37,165 nt of DNA from a virus, in the IMG/VR virus record IMGVR_UViG_3300035698_012912, positions 1-37,165 of that record; one strand, 5' to 3'. The position numbers were made by a program, and so were the translations under genes. Of the stretch, positions 15,216-23,102 are shown piece by piece (within the stretch, counting starts at the first letter, position 1; the number at the start of each line of letters is the position of its first letter). The notes beneath the pieces are model-generated. The model was not told where the DNA came from, ran no database searches, and worked only from the letters and a program-made list of their open reading frames with translations.

Positions 15216-15586
15216 CCGCAACCGATGAAGATGAATTTGATGTAATGAACTTGATCACCGGGGGGCTACCCTGGGAAGAGGCCAAAAGCCGAATATTATT
15301 TGAGACGTTGAATGCAGAATTTGGCGTGTCAGGAGTATCAAAGAAGGATCTGTTCCAGCGCATGCCGGTTCTTTCCATGATGACTTTACATATGCGCGCG
15401 CTGAGCCAGAGAGAAATCCAAATAAGTCAACGGATTGCGTTGGCTGGTGGGGATCCACCGCCGCAGCGCATATTCCTTCCTGAGGAGTTGAGGAGTATGG
15501 ACAAGAACAAGAAGGTTGATGCGGGAAAGATAGCCCGCTTGAAGTCAGGAATGCAGCGGGCAAAGAATATCAAAATAAGTTCCTGA
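15191..15586 (+). CDS. Frameshift extension of the tail assembly chaperone (T part)
   Basis: Expressed as the C-terminal part of the fusion made by -1 slippage at GGGAAAA; after the slip the frame reads IVGGGQEITATDEDEF and then on to 15586. There is an internal ATG at 15245 but no promoter hexamer or Shine-Dalgarno for it. The product has the helical MNLITGGLPWEEAKSRIL start and a basic C-terminus, fitting the T domain that contacts tube subunits. Confidence 0.78.
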   Translation: MVGGGQEITATDEDEFDVMNLITGGLPWEEAKSRILFETLNAEFGVSGVSKKDLFQRMPVLSMMTLHMRALSQREIQISQRIALAGGDPPPQRIFLPEELRSMDKNKKVDAGKIARLKSGMQRAKNIKISS

Positions 15587-15627
15587 CTGACGTCAGCAAT
15601 ATCTCAGCAATATATCGGGCGCGGGCG

Positions 15628-15633
15628 CATTCT
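15628..15633 (+). promoter_or_regulatory. Leaderless -10 for tape measure
   Basis: CATTCT ends seven bases before GTG 15640, after GC-rich CGGGCGCGGGCG. Confidence 0.65.
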
Positions 15634-15639
15634 TAGAGG

Positions 15640-18600
15640 GTGAGCGGATACGATTCAGGACTGGATATTGGCGAGCTGCGCGCCAAAATCAAATTTGACT
15701 ATAACGACGCAGATATCAAAGTTGCCAAAAAGGACTTTGATGACTTGGCTAAGGTGGTTGATGAAACCTCCCGCGATATGGCCCGCGACATGGAGAAGGG
15801 CGAAGACAAGATTTCTGCTTCTCTTAAAAAGGTTGATGCCTCTCTAGAACGCAATGAAGGCAGCCTAAAAGAGACCAACCGCGCCTATGATAAGGCAGCG
15901 GACAAGTCAGGGATATCAGCCAAGGAGATTTCTGCTGATGCCGAGCGCAAAGAGAAAAACATCAAGGAGTCCGAAAAGGTTATTCGAAGCGAGATAAAGA
16001 AGACCTCGGTCGCCCAGTCTCGAGCCGCTGCTTTAAGGGTCAGAAATTCTAGCGGTCAGTTTATGGGCGCCGGGGCCGCAGCTGCTGGAACATCGCTTTC
16101 GGCAATAAGCGCAAGGTCACAAAAGGCCATGGCTGGGCTGTCACGAGCCTCAACCGCAACCAGCGCCGCCATTGCTGGAACCGGCCGAATGGCCATGAAA
16201 GCATCACTTGGTATTGGCATTGCTGGCTATGCGGCCAAGCGTGCCCTGGATCCATTCGCTCAATACGAAGCTAACATGAACACCCTGCAGGTGGCCGCCA
16301 AGGCTACCGGCGGACAAATGGCAAAGCTTGGAACCCGAGCAAAGGAGCTCGGCGCCGATGTTGACATTCCGGGCGCTTCAGCCCGCGATGCATCAGAAGC
16401 TATGCTCGAGCTGACCAAGGCCGGTTTGTCAGTCAATCAAACAATGACTGCATCCAAGGGAACCATGGTCTTGGCCGCCGCCGCTCAGACCTCCAATGCT
16501 GAAGCCGCTGTGATCACCGGTGATGCCCTAAACGCTTTCAGTCTTGAAGGATCAGAGGCCATCGTAGTGGCCGACACTTTGGCCGGCGCCGCTAATGCAT
16601 CTTCTGGTAATTTGATTGACTATGCATATGGCTTGAAATCGGTGGCAACCATTGCCTCCACTATGGGCGTCAACCTTGCTGATACCACGACATCATTGGC
16701 AATGATGGCCAAATCAGGACTGAAAGGACAGGACGCCGGTACCTCGCTCAAGGCAATGCTGCTGGCCCTATCTGCACCCAGTGCCCTTGCCTCAAAATCT
16801 CTGAAGGAGATCGGCGTTTCAGTATTCGACAGCGAAGGAAAGATGCGCGACTACACCGACGTTCTTGATGATCTGCGATCCAAGACGCAAGGCATGACCG
16901 ATGAAGCCCGCTCAGGAGTGATGAAAGACATTTTTGGAACTGACGGCTTGCGCGCTGCCAACATTCTTTTGAAATCGAGCGGCAAGGAATTTGACGATCT
17001 CAAAACTAAAGTCACGGCTTCGGGACAGGCAGCGAACATGGCCAAGGCGCAGAACAAGGGACTGCAGGGAGCATTCGAACAGATGGCCAATACCGGAGAG
17101 AATGCCCTGATTCAATTGGGTGAAGCTCTGTCGCCGATCTTGACCCCGGCTCTAAAAAACTGGGCATCTCAAGCTGACGATGCCATCACTAAATTCTTCG
17201 ATGAAATCAAGGCAGGAACAGGAACCGGCGGCGACTTTGTCAAGACCATGAAGGATATTGGAAAATTCATCAAACAGATGGTGCCATATGTGAAGATGGC
17301 GGCCAAAGCATTATTCACAGTTCTCAAGGCATTCCTAGCAATGCCGGCCCCAGTTCAAGCAATGATCGTTGGCCTTGGGGGAATGTTCTTGTTGTTGCCG
17401 AAAATCATGGCATTTGCTAGCGCCATTGGAAAATTCATCAGCATACTCAAACTTCTGCGAGCATCATTCATGGCAACCCGCATTGCCTCTACTCTGGCTT
17501 TCGGACCAATAGGAATTGCCATCATGGCTCTTGTTGCGATTGGCTACCTGGTGTACAAAAACTGGGACATGATTGTCAAGAACCTTGGCATCAGCTGGAA
17601 GTGGCTGAAAAAGATGGCCATTAATGTCTGGGGCGGAATCAAGAACCTGATTGGTAAGGCCGCCAAATTGGCCGGCAAGGCAGCAAAAATTGGACTTCTT
17701 GGCCCGATCCCGTTCATCATCGCGAATTGGAAGAAACTCAGCCAGATGGGTCAGTCAATTTGGAACGGCATCAAGGATTTTGTCAGCAAGGCAGCCCGAT
17801 TTGCTGGAGACATGGCCAAGAAGGGTCTGCTCGGGCCGATCCCGTTCATCATTACACGCTGGAACGACATCATTGATTTCTTCAAATCCATTCCCGGCCG
17901 GATTGTTAGTGCCTTCAAGAGCCTGGGAGGCGGTCTGGCTAGTGCCCTCAAGGGAGCATTCAAGGGAGCTATTAACGGCGCCATTGATATCATCAATAAT
18001 TTCCTAGAAAAATATAATGGAATCGAGCTGAAAATCCCTGAGGTTGCAGGCATAGGCGGTGGAACAATAGGCACCCCCGATATTCCACTGATTCCTAGAT
18101 TGGCCCAGGGTGGTGAATTCAGCCGTGCCACTTTCGCAATCATTGGCGAAGACGGATCTGAGCGCGTTGTTCCGACCAATGGAAAAAACAAGCAACACGG
18201 CCTCAAGCAGCTGATGCTGGCAGCTGAGGAGTTGGGAGTTCCTATGATGGCCAAGGGTGGAGGACGTCGCAACCCGGATCGGGCTGTCAACCGTCTGCTA
18301 GCTCGAGCATCGGGCGCGGCAGATTGGGGATCTAAGATGTCTTCTCGCTACTCAGCCACGGGTGGAATTACCACAGCAGCTGAGCAAAAAAAGGTGCTCA
18401 AAAACCTTCGCCTTCAGGAGCGACTACTGGCCCGTGCTGTCACGGTCGCATCCACCAGCGCCAAACGCCGTGAGGCCCGGGGTGCACTGGTTGATATAAA
18501 AACAGCAATCATCGAGGCCAAAAATTCCATGACATCAATTCGCGACGAAAAGGCAGCAAGCAAATTGAACAATGTCACGAAGACCCCATATGACAATCAG

Positions 18601-19020
18601 ATTGATTCGCTCTATACCGACATGTCGCTGGCCGAAATAGGAGTTGGTGGAAAGGATGAGAAGACCATTGCCGGCCAGATCGGCGAACTGCTTTCTTCTA
18701 AGCTGCAATCATTGGTCAATCGTCTAGGAATGAACCGCCCTGCGGATCAGGTCGCAAGCTTGAGAGAAGCAATCCGCGCCGTTGCTGGTGAGATTCAGTC
18801 CAATCAAGACAGGCTGACATCATCTGCAGGCAACGCCGGCCAGCAGATCGGAGCAATCAGCGAGGGACAGCTAAACCTATTCCGCGAATTCGCGGGCAAT
18901 GTGCGTTCAAATTCTCCAACATCCAATGACAATCGCCGCAATGTGACAATCAATGTTTCAGGACAAGACAAGCCACATTCCTTTGTCCGGGGAATCGCGG
19001 CGAATATGAACTACATCTAG
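15640..19020 (+). CDS. Tape measure protein
   Basis: 1126 residues starting at GTG 15640. N-terminal coiled coil (about 1-135), then the TP901-type core (about 210-480) with ASARDASEAMLELTKAGLS and GLKGQDAGTSLKAML motifs. A hydrophobic region follows (about 565-660, several transmembrane-like helices that can enter the host membrane). Two near-identical AARFAGDMAKKGLLGPIPFI-type units lie around 680-735. The Gly-rich GGEFSRATFAIIGEDGSERVVPTNG sequence lies near 825-850, with charged helical repeats at the end. It sets tail length and is ejected with DNA. Confidence 0.95.
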   Translation: MSGYDSGLDIGELRAKIKFDYNDADIKVAKKDFDDLAKVVDETSRDMARDMEKGEDKISASLKKVDASLERNEGSLKETNRAYDKAADKSGISAKEISADAERKEKNIKESEKVIRSEIKKTSVAQSRAAALRVRNSSGQFMGAGAAAAGTSLSAISARSQKAMAGLSRASTATSAAIAGTGRMAMKASLGIGIAGYAAKRALDPFAQYEANMNTLQVAAKATGGQMAKLGTRAKELGADVDIPGASARDASEAMLELTKAGLSVNQTMTASKGTMVLAAAAQTSNAEAAVITGDALNAFSLEGSEAIVVADTLAGAANASSGNLIDYAYGLKSVATIASTMGVNLADTTTSLAMMAKSGLKGQDAGTSLKAMLLALSAPSALASKSLKEIGVSVFDSEGKMRDYTDVLDDLRSKTQGMTDEARSGVMKDIFGTDGLRAANILLKSSGKEFDDLKTKVTASGQAANMAKAQNKGLQGAFEQMANTGENALIQLGEALSPILTPALKNWASQADDAITKFFDEIKAGTGTGGDFVKTMKDIGKFIKQMVPYVKMAAKALFTVLKAFLAMPAPVQAMIVGLGGMFLLLPKIMAFASAIGKFISILKLLRASFMATRIASTLAFGPIGIAIMALVAIGYLVYKNWDMIVKNLGISWKWLKKMAINVWGGIKNLIGKAAKLAGKAAKIGLLGPIPFIIANWKKLSQMGQSIWNGIKDFVSKAARFAGDMAKKGLLGPIPFIITRWNDIIDFFKSIPGRIVSAFKSLGGGLASALKGAFKGAINGAIDIINNFLEKYNGIELKIPEVAGIGGGTIGTPDIPLIPRLAQGGEFSRATFAIIGEDGSERVVPTNGKNKQHGLKQLMLAAEELGVPMMAKGGGRRNPDRAVNRLLARASGAADWGSKMSSRYSATGGITTAAEQKKVLKNLRLQERLLARAVTVASTSAKRREARGALVDIKTAIIEAKNSMTSIRDEKAASKLNNVTKTPYDNQIDSLYTDMSLAEIGVGGKDEKTIAGQIGELLSSKLQSLVNRLGMNRPADQVASLREAIRAVAGEIQSNQDRLTSSAGNAGQQIGAISEGQLNLFREFAGNVRSNSPTSNDNRRNVTINVSGQDKPHSFVRGIAANMNYI

Positions 19021-19069
19021 GCCGATTCAATCCATATGAGAGAAAGGCCGTGCGCGTCTTTTCTTCACC

Positions 19070-19075
19070 TATTAT
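19070..19075 (+). promoter_or_regulatory. Leaderless -10 for the moron-like gene
   Basis: TATTAT ends seven bases before ATG 19082. Confidence 0.72.
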
Positions 19076-19081
19076 CTGATC

Positions 19082-19606
19082 ATGGAGATTCAGATAACAT
19101 ACACCACTTGTGGACATACAGAAACCAGATCAATCCCCGGCTTCAATATTTACGAAGTCGAACACAACGCCGATTGGCATCGCAACAATCGCGTTTGCTC
19201 GGAATGCTATACAGCGACCGTAGAGCAAACCAGAGAGAAGCAGATCAGAGATGCCAAAGATCGCGGAAGCATGAATGGCCTTCACGATTTAAAGGGAACC
19301 GAGAAGCAAGAGAAATGGGGCATGGCAATTCGCCAAGTCAAAATTGACGAAGCCGGCCGATACATGAATCAACTTCGAGCTGATCTCGATTCATACAAAG
19401 CTGACCTGGCAAAGCCGGGGCGGTTCAGCCAACACAGCGAGCGCCGGGTTAATCAAATAACGGCACAGCTAGAAAAGTTTGAAAGCGAATGGCAAGAATG
19501 CCTGCGAGATAAGGTCTGGGCTAAATTCTGGATCGAGCAGAGGAGCAGCAATCTTCCCTGTCTTGTTCAAGAAGCTGTCAATCCGAAGCCAATCGAGTTT
19601 GTTTAA
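19082..19606 (+). CDS. Moron-like zinc-ribbon protein of unknown function
   Basis: A 174-aa protein. The N-terminal TTCGHTETR and VCSECYTATVE (residues about 8-16 and 38-48) form a Cys-x-His ... Cys-x2-Cys zinc-ribbon-like site. A long charged helical middle and a KVWAKFWIEQRSS segment near the end follow. I recall a similar CGH...CPECY plan in small uncharacterised proteins of Gram-positive mobile elements. It stands alone between tape measure and Dit, with its own promoter and a strong terminator, the classical moron layout. Not expected to be structural. Confidence 0.7.
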   Translation: MEIQITYTTCGHTETRSIPGFNIYEVEHNADWHRNNRVCSECYTATVEQTREKQIRDAKDRGSMNGLHDLKGTEKQEKWGMAIRQVKIDEAGRYMNQLRADLDSYKADLAKPGRFSQHSERRVNQITAQLEKFESEWQECLRDKVWAKFWIEQRSSNLPCLVQEAVNPKPIEFV

Positions 19607-19647
19607 AAGTTTGTAGGGCTGGGACTTGAACATCCCCAGCGAGAATC

Positions 19648-19683
19648 AAAGCCCCGGGGCTAAAAACTCCGGGGCTTTTTCTT
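19648..19683 (+). terminator. Strong terminator after the moron-like gene
   Basis: AAAGCCCCGG (19648-19657) pairs with CCGGGGCTTT (19669-19678) around 11 bases, followed by a T-run. Confidence 0.92.
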
Positions 19684-19730
19684 TGCTCTGATGCTAATGC
19701 TGAAACCCGGCGAATCTTCGCGCGCGGCGG

Positions 19731-19736
19731 CACAAT
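19731..19736 (+). promoter_or_regulatory. Leaderless -10 for the tail-tip operon
   Basis: CACAAT ends seven bases before GTG 19743, after CGCGCGCGGCGG. Confidence 0.75.
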
Positions 19737-19742
19737 CATTTT

Positions 19743-20636
19743 GTGTTCCAAATTGATGAAGTCAACTACAATGTCATTTTCGAAGATCTGGCAAACGATG
19801 GGCGGGGAGCGTTTCAATATGTCTTTGGCATGGACAAGACAGCTGAAAACTGGACTGCCTTTCTTCGTTTGCCAACACGAGAGATTGAATCAAGCGAAGG
19901 TGCAGCAAGTCTGACCGGCATAGACGGCGGCGTGATGACATCGGTATATGCCGGCCCGCAGCAGATTGTCTGGGATGTCGATGTGATTGAGACCGACACG
20001 CTGACCCGAGAAGAGGCAGTTGAATCCATTATGGATTTAAACATTGGACTCAAGCGGGATCTCCGTATTGAATGGACGGAAAAGGGAACCGGCCTGACCA
20101 AGATCATTGAGAACGCCCGCCTGACCAAATACATCACCCCGATCCCGTCTGGTGATGACATCACGAAATCTTTTCAAATATCATTCATGGCGCCTGATCC
20201 ATTCATTTATGGCGCCGACGAATTCCACAATGGCAATGCCGACGGAGATCCCCCTGATCTCGAGGAAGATATTGAAGAAGGCACTCCGACATCATGGGAC
20301 GGGGCCAATGCTGGCAATGCCCCAACATGGCCACGGTTTTATGTATATGGCCCATTCACCGCCCTCTCCATCAGCGATGTAAATTCAGCGCATCAGATCG
20401 CGATCAATGCCGGCGATTATACATGGGCGGAAAATGACTTTCTCTATATAGACACCGACCCGCGCACCCGCTCTGTTCTTTTGAACGGCGTGCACAATCG
20501 TTATGGCTGGCTGGACCTTGACAATACCGACTTCTTCCCCATTTTCCCGGGTGCCGAGCAAACAATCACTGCCGCTGCCACAGACACTGACGTTGCTTCA
20601 AAAATTATATGCCGGTGGAGGTCGGCCTGGTATTAA
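19743..20636 (+). CDS. Distal tail protein (Dit-like)
   Basis: A 297-aa protein following the tape measure, the standard Dit position. The first 140 residues carry the siphovirus tail-component pattern (FQIDEVNYNVIFED..., a PTREIESSEGAASLTGIDGG loop, then RKDLRIEW-like strands). The IPSGDDITKSFQISFMAPDPFIYG segment ends the N-terminal domain, followed by a beta-rich galectin-like second domain. Starts at GTG 19743. It forms the hub ring at the tail end. Confidence 0.78.
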   Translation: MFQIDEVNYNVIFEDLANDGRGAFQYVFGMDKTAENWTAFLRLPTREIESSEGAASLTGIDGGVMTSVYAGPQQIVWDVDVIETDTLTREEAVESIMDLNIGLKRDLRIEWTEKGTGLTKIIENARLTKYITPIPSGDDITKSFQISFMAPDPFIYGADEFHNGNADGDPPDLEEDIEEGTPTSWDGANAGNAPTWPRFYVYGPFTALSISDVNSAHQIAINAGDYTWAENDFLYIDTDPRTRSVLLNGVHNRYGWLDLDNTDFFPIFPGAEQTITAAATDTDVASKIICRWRSAWY

Positions 20637-20651
20637 TCCGGGGGCTATTTG

Positions 20652-21902
20652 ATGTATGAATCTCTATACAGAATCACGGCGCACGATTACCAAACCGGAG
20701 ATGCCTTTGGCGAGGTCAATTATAGTGACCTCGAAATCACCGCCGCGCGGAATCAGCTGACTGCTGCCAGCTTCGGCGGTGTTTTGTTCGGCATAACCGC
20801 CGGCGAATTGCTCGAGCGAGAATTTGTGATCATCAAGATTGATGCCTACAATCCGCGCTGGGAAAATCAAGACGGTCATTGGGTAGATGGGTACCTTGAT
20901 TTTACGGATCCCGATGATGTGGTTCTGGTTCCGCCAACCTTCGAGCTGACCACGGTTCCGAAATGGACCACGGTTCTTACTGGGGCCATGATAGAATTTG
21001 AAGAGATCGAAGACGGAAATGATTTCCCGACCTTTCAGGCATCTGTAATTTCAGGCGCTAAGCGCTTGGAAAAGATCATTGCCGATGATTCAAGCGGTTC
21101 CAATCCGGGGCGAACGCCAGAAGGACTGAAGCTGCTCCAAGATGACAGGGGTATGCATATTTTTAAGATGATCAATGATGCCAAGGAGAATTGGGGGAAC
21201 ATATGGATTCGGGCCGAGATTGGAAACCAAGGACAAGATTGCGGAACCGTATCTGTGCCCCATGGCCTTGGCGGTTTCAAATCTATGGCGGCTGTTCTAG
21301 ACGAGCTGGCAGTGTCTGAATCTCTGGCCGGGTTTGAATATAAATTCAAGCACACCCTGGAGCAGACCGAAGACGGCCTGATTCTCGCTGACTTTCAGAG
21401 CGGCGGAGTGATCGGGAAAGATCTCAGCAATGATGTCTTTTTTGAAAAGGGATGTGGCCTCAACAACATTACTTCTACCAGTATGCGCAGATCGACAATC
21501 GGATATTTGAACAGGGCGATACACCCCGTGGCAGGACTTGACCCGTATGCCATCGTCGAACAGGATTCCGCCGATATCGCCGACAAGGGAATACATGAAG
21601 AGGTCGTTGATCTTGATCTGTCATCAACTGATCTCAGAGAACAATGGGCCAACCAGAATGTCCAAATTCGCGGCGATGCGCAGAAGATATACACGGCCAC
21701 GCCCGACACCATCACTACCGATTCAATTAAGAATCATCACCAGTTTCTGCCGTTCATCGATTACGACATTGGCGATTTGTGCAGATACCGGTGGCAGCGC
21801 AACAGTCGCAGCCGTGTTGATGGTTCCGTTAGAATCTGGGGCAAATCAGTGTCAGTAGATGAATCGCGCCGGGTCAATGTCAACCTCGAACTCCAAGCCT
21901 AG
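20652..21902 (+). CDS. Tail-associated hub protein (Tal / Gp37-like)
   Basis: A 416-aa protein, from ATG 20652 (a TTG three bases before is in frame). Beta-rich beginning (YESLYRITAHDYQTGDAFGEV), a central alpha/beta part and a C-terminal segment with YDIGDLCRYRW and SRRVNVNLEL. These resemble Gp37-like hub proteins of actinobacterial and Firmicutes siphoviruses. No lysozyme or peptidase domain follows. It ends three bases before the next ATG. Confidence 0.7.
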   Translation: MYESLYRITAHDYQTGDAFGEVNYSDLEITAARNQLTAASFGGVLFGITAGELLEREFVIIKIDAYNPRWENQDGHWVDGYLDFTDPDDVVLVPPTFELTTVPKWTTVLTGAMIEFEEIEDGNDFPTFQASVISGAKRLEKIIADDSSGSNPGRTPEGLKLLQDDRGMHIFKMINDAKENWGNIWIRAEIGNQGQDCGTVSVPHGLGGFKSMAAVLDELAVSESLAGFEYKFKHTLEQTEDGLILADFQSGGVIGKDLSNDVFFEKGCGLNNITSTSMRRSTIGYLNRAIHPVAGLDPYAIVEQDSADIADKGIHEEVVDLDLSSTDLREQWANQNVQIRGDAQKIYTATPDTITTDSIKNHHQFLPFIDYDIGDLCRYRWQRNSRSRVDGSVRIWGKSVSVDESRRVNVNLELQA

Positions 21903-21905
21903 ATC

Positions 21906-22259
21906 ATGGCATTCAATCAAAATCCAAACAGAATTGATAGAAGCGTCAACGACATTTTTGCTCGGCGCATTGCCAAGCTAGAAAGTCAGATGGCCACTCT
22001 GCGAAGCTCTGGGGCCGACATGGTTAAAGGCGGAGCTCGCATATGGGTTCAGGAGATTGAGGGCGACGCAACCGCAACCGACTTTGAAGCCCTCCATCCA
22101 TTTCAAACCAGAGATGTTCAAATATATGTTGTAGAGACAGTGACGCCATGGGCGAAGTTTGATGTTGATGTTGACCACACAGACATTGATCGAGTCATGG
22201 TCAAGTTTGCATCAGCCCCAGCAGCGGCGAAGAAGTTCAATGTGATCATTGTCGGATAA
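21906..22259 (+). CDS. Small tail-tip accessory protein
   Basis: A 117-aa protein with an N-terminal helical/coiled part (NDIFARRIAKLESQMATLRSS, residues about 15-35, given as the region) and a beta C-terminal domain ending VMVKFASAPAAAKKFNVIIVG. This resembles a short fibre or hub-associated protein: trimeric coiled coil plus a small beta head. It follows the hub gene by three bases without its own promoter, so it is co-translated. Confidence 0.6.
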   Translation: MAFNQNPNRIDRSVNDIFARRIAKLESQMATLRSSGADMVKGGARIWVQEIEGDATATDFEALHPFQTRDVQIYVVETVTPWAKFDVDVDHTDIDRVMVKFASAPAAAKKFNVIIVG

Positions 22260-22329
22260 ATCAAATAGCATTCATATTGAACGCACGATGACGGCGAACG
22301 AGCCGGCGCGAAGGCATCATTGAAAAACC

Positions 22330-22746
22330 GTGCCTGAACCTTCGAGCGACATAATGACTGCCCTAATCACCAGCGTTCCGCTCTTCGGCTTTCTTGTTTA
22401 TCTACTCAAGCACGGACAGAAGCACACCGAATCAGTAGTAAAGGCCAGCGAGTCAGTGCTGAAGATGCAAGAAGGGTTGATCAAGGAGCAAGCAATCAAA
22501 TTAGTTTCATTGAGAAAAGAAGTCAGGATTCTAGAAAAACATGTACATCAATCAGTCATATCACAAATAGACTTGGCTAAAATCAAGGCCGATTTAGTGA
22601 CAATCGAATTGCAGTTGAAAGTAACCGAGACACACCGCGACAATTTGCAGATTGAAAATCAAGGATTGAAATTAGAAATCATGGAATTGCGCCAAGAAGT
22701 GGACACGCTGCGAAAACAAATCAATGCTGCCGCTGCCATCTCATAA
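22330..22746 (+). CDS. Holin-like membrane protein with coiled coil (candidate)
   Basis: A 138-aa protein, GTG start. One hydrophobic helix at residues about 10-26 (MTALITSVPLFGFLVYLL), then about 100 residues of continuous heptad coiled coil. It precedes the lysin, which suggests a lysis role as holin or membrane anchor. CATCAT at 22315-22320 lies ten bases before GTG, off the usual spacing, so the start is less certain (ATG 22354 is the alternative). A single helix and a long coiled coil would be atypical for a simple holin. Confidence 0.55.
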   Translation: MPEPSSDIMTALITSVPLFGFLVYLLKHGQKHTESVVKASESVLKMQEGLIKEQAIKLVSLRKEVRILEKHVHQSVISQIDLAKIKADLVTIELQLKVTETHRDNLQIENQGLKLEIMELRQEVDTLRKQINAAAAIS

Positions 22747-23090
22747 TCGCTCTAAGCCATTCTAAGGCCTTTGACATTAGTTTGATCCTATCCTATGCAT
22801 AACGATTCAAAGCCGCTGATGCAGGGTCTGGGGGTGCATAGATTAGACCTATGGGGAAACCCCCATGGTTTCTATGGCAAAGCACCTATATAAAGTGGTT
22901 ACAGCGTCATCAATCAATGACCCAGTAACCAAGGCACATCCCCGGATGCGGGCGCGCTAAAACAAAAGAAGAGGAAAATAAGGGGTGTGATTAGAATACC
23001 CTATAACCGGATCAGGATTGACATGATTCAAAGAAAATCTGGCTCCGATTTGTGAATTGCTAGAAACACACAAACGCTAATGCCCCAGCC
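22747..23090 (+). ncRNA. Structured intergenic region, possible small RNA
   Basis: No protein-coding gene is supported in these 344 bases. Two well-formed stem-loops occur. The first is CATAGA/TCTATG (22837-22842, 22871-22876) enclosing ATGGGG-AAAC-CCCCAT (22851-22866). The second is GGTTAC/GTAACC (22897-22902, 22925-22930) enclosing GTCAT/ATGAC (22906-22910, 22917-22921). TATATAAAG at 22887-22895 lies between them. Could be a regulatory RNA or the lysin gene's control region. RNA identity is unproven. Confidence 0.35.
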
Positions 23091-23096
23091 GACAAT
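23091..23096 (+). promoter_or_regulatory. Leaderless -10 for the endolysin
   Basis: GACAAT ends seven bases before ATG 23103. Confidence 0.75.
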
Positions 23097-23102
23097 TGGA
23101 GT

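Noticed and set aside
15245-15586. Independent gene starting at ATG 15245
   Set aside because: No promoter or ribosome-binding site, while a perfect in-phase slippery heptamer explains its expression as a fusion.
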